NCBI GenBank assembly: GCA_020252485.1
Contig: JADCCX010000056.1
Coordinates: 29,578-93,577, forward strand
Length of the DNA stretch: 64,000 nt
Direction: 5' to 3'
DNA from: Methylocystis sp.
Lineage (GTDB): Bacteria; Pseudomonadota; Alphaproteobacteria; Rhizobiales; Beijerinckiaceae
In this document: positions 63,916 through 64,000 of the stretch, one piece after another
How positions within the stretch are numbered: the stretch's first letter is position 1
How the letters are laid out: every line of letters begins with the position of its first letter
Notes under the pieces: model-generated
What the model saw: the letters and a program-made list of their open reading frames with translations, nothing else
Database searches by the model: none
What the model was told of the DNA's origin: nothing
Program-made: the position numbers and the translations under genes

Positions 63916-64000
63916 AAAGGGACCACTAGCAAGTCTATGATTCTAGTGGAGCTTTTGAATTTGACATTCGCTCCGACGCCCGATGTCACGCGGGATGCGA

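Overview
The window looks like an ordinary chromosomal stretch of a high-GC alphaproteobacterium, most likely of the order Hyphomicrobiales (Rhizobiales). The evidence is conserved gene order: a penicillin-binding-protein activator divergent from rsmI-yraN-gshB; rsfS-rlmH-envC-ctpA; tesA divergent from ybbA-ybbP; ispA divergent from rpmF; an RpoH-type sigma factor; and metF-metH led by an ArsR-methyltransferase regulator. Genus cannot be decided from the sequence. I see no rRNA, tRNA, CRISPR array, insertion sequence or prophage.

0-14 kb: a cell-wall amidase converges on a Tad-type von Willebrand protein. A three-gene methionine operon (regulator, metF, metH) follows, with a perfect 18-bp palindrome just upstream of the regulator. 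Next come the lpoA-like/rsmI/yraN/gshB cluster and a divergent LysR/GNAT pair. 14-20 kb: a peptide-type ABC importer with two solute-binding proteins and two permeases but no ATPase. 20-31 kb: a DUF2314 secreted protein, malate synthase A, a DUF1007 + NicO metal exporter pair, a fused indolepyruvate:ferredoxin oxidoreductase with a 7Fe ferredoxin, and an OpgC-like acyltransferase. 31-38 kb: OpgH glucosyltransferase translationally coupled to an FkbM methyltransferase, a FitAB-type toxin-antitoxin pair with its own palindrome, a secreted protein of unknown function, and urease accessory genes ureE-F-G without urease structural genes.

38-45 kb: a flavin monooxygenase/DUF2783/BKACE gene set with the look of a catabolic operon, then a split MacA-MacB exporter whose adaptor carries an extra helical insert, then ispA and rpmF. 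45.7-48.4 kb is a loose accessory patch of small single genes (GNAT, FlaR-like kinase, 2H phosphoesterase, two small unknowns). 48-56 kb: a PAS/degenerate-GGDEF/EAL phosphodiesterase, a Bax-inhibitor-1-like membrane protein, the YbbAP exporter with TesA, and an aldo/keto reductase. 56-64 kb: rsfS-rlmH-envC-ctpA, ribA (GTP cyclohydrolase II), a beta-hydroxyacid dehydrogenase and rpoH.

The main non-coding structure is a family of about 190-220 bp intergenic repeats (three copies, at 10.9, 34.4 and 60.4 kb, one inverted). They have degenerate terminal inverted repeats and internal GC-rich hairpins. Several starts are moved inward from the longest open frame because of ribosome-binding sites, signal peptides or family length; these are stated per gene. 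No wholly new system is evident. The most interesting leads are the SahR-like regulator with its operator, the adaptor insert, the OpgH-FkbM coupling, a gene that seems to begin at ATA, and the repeat family.
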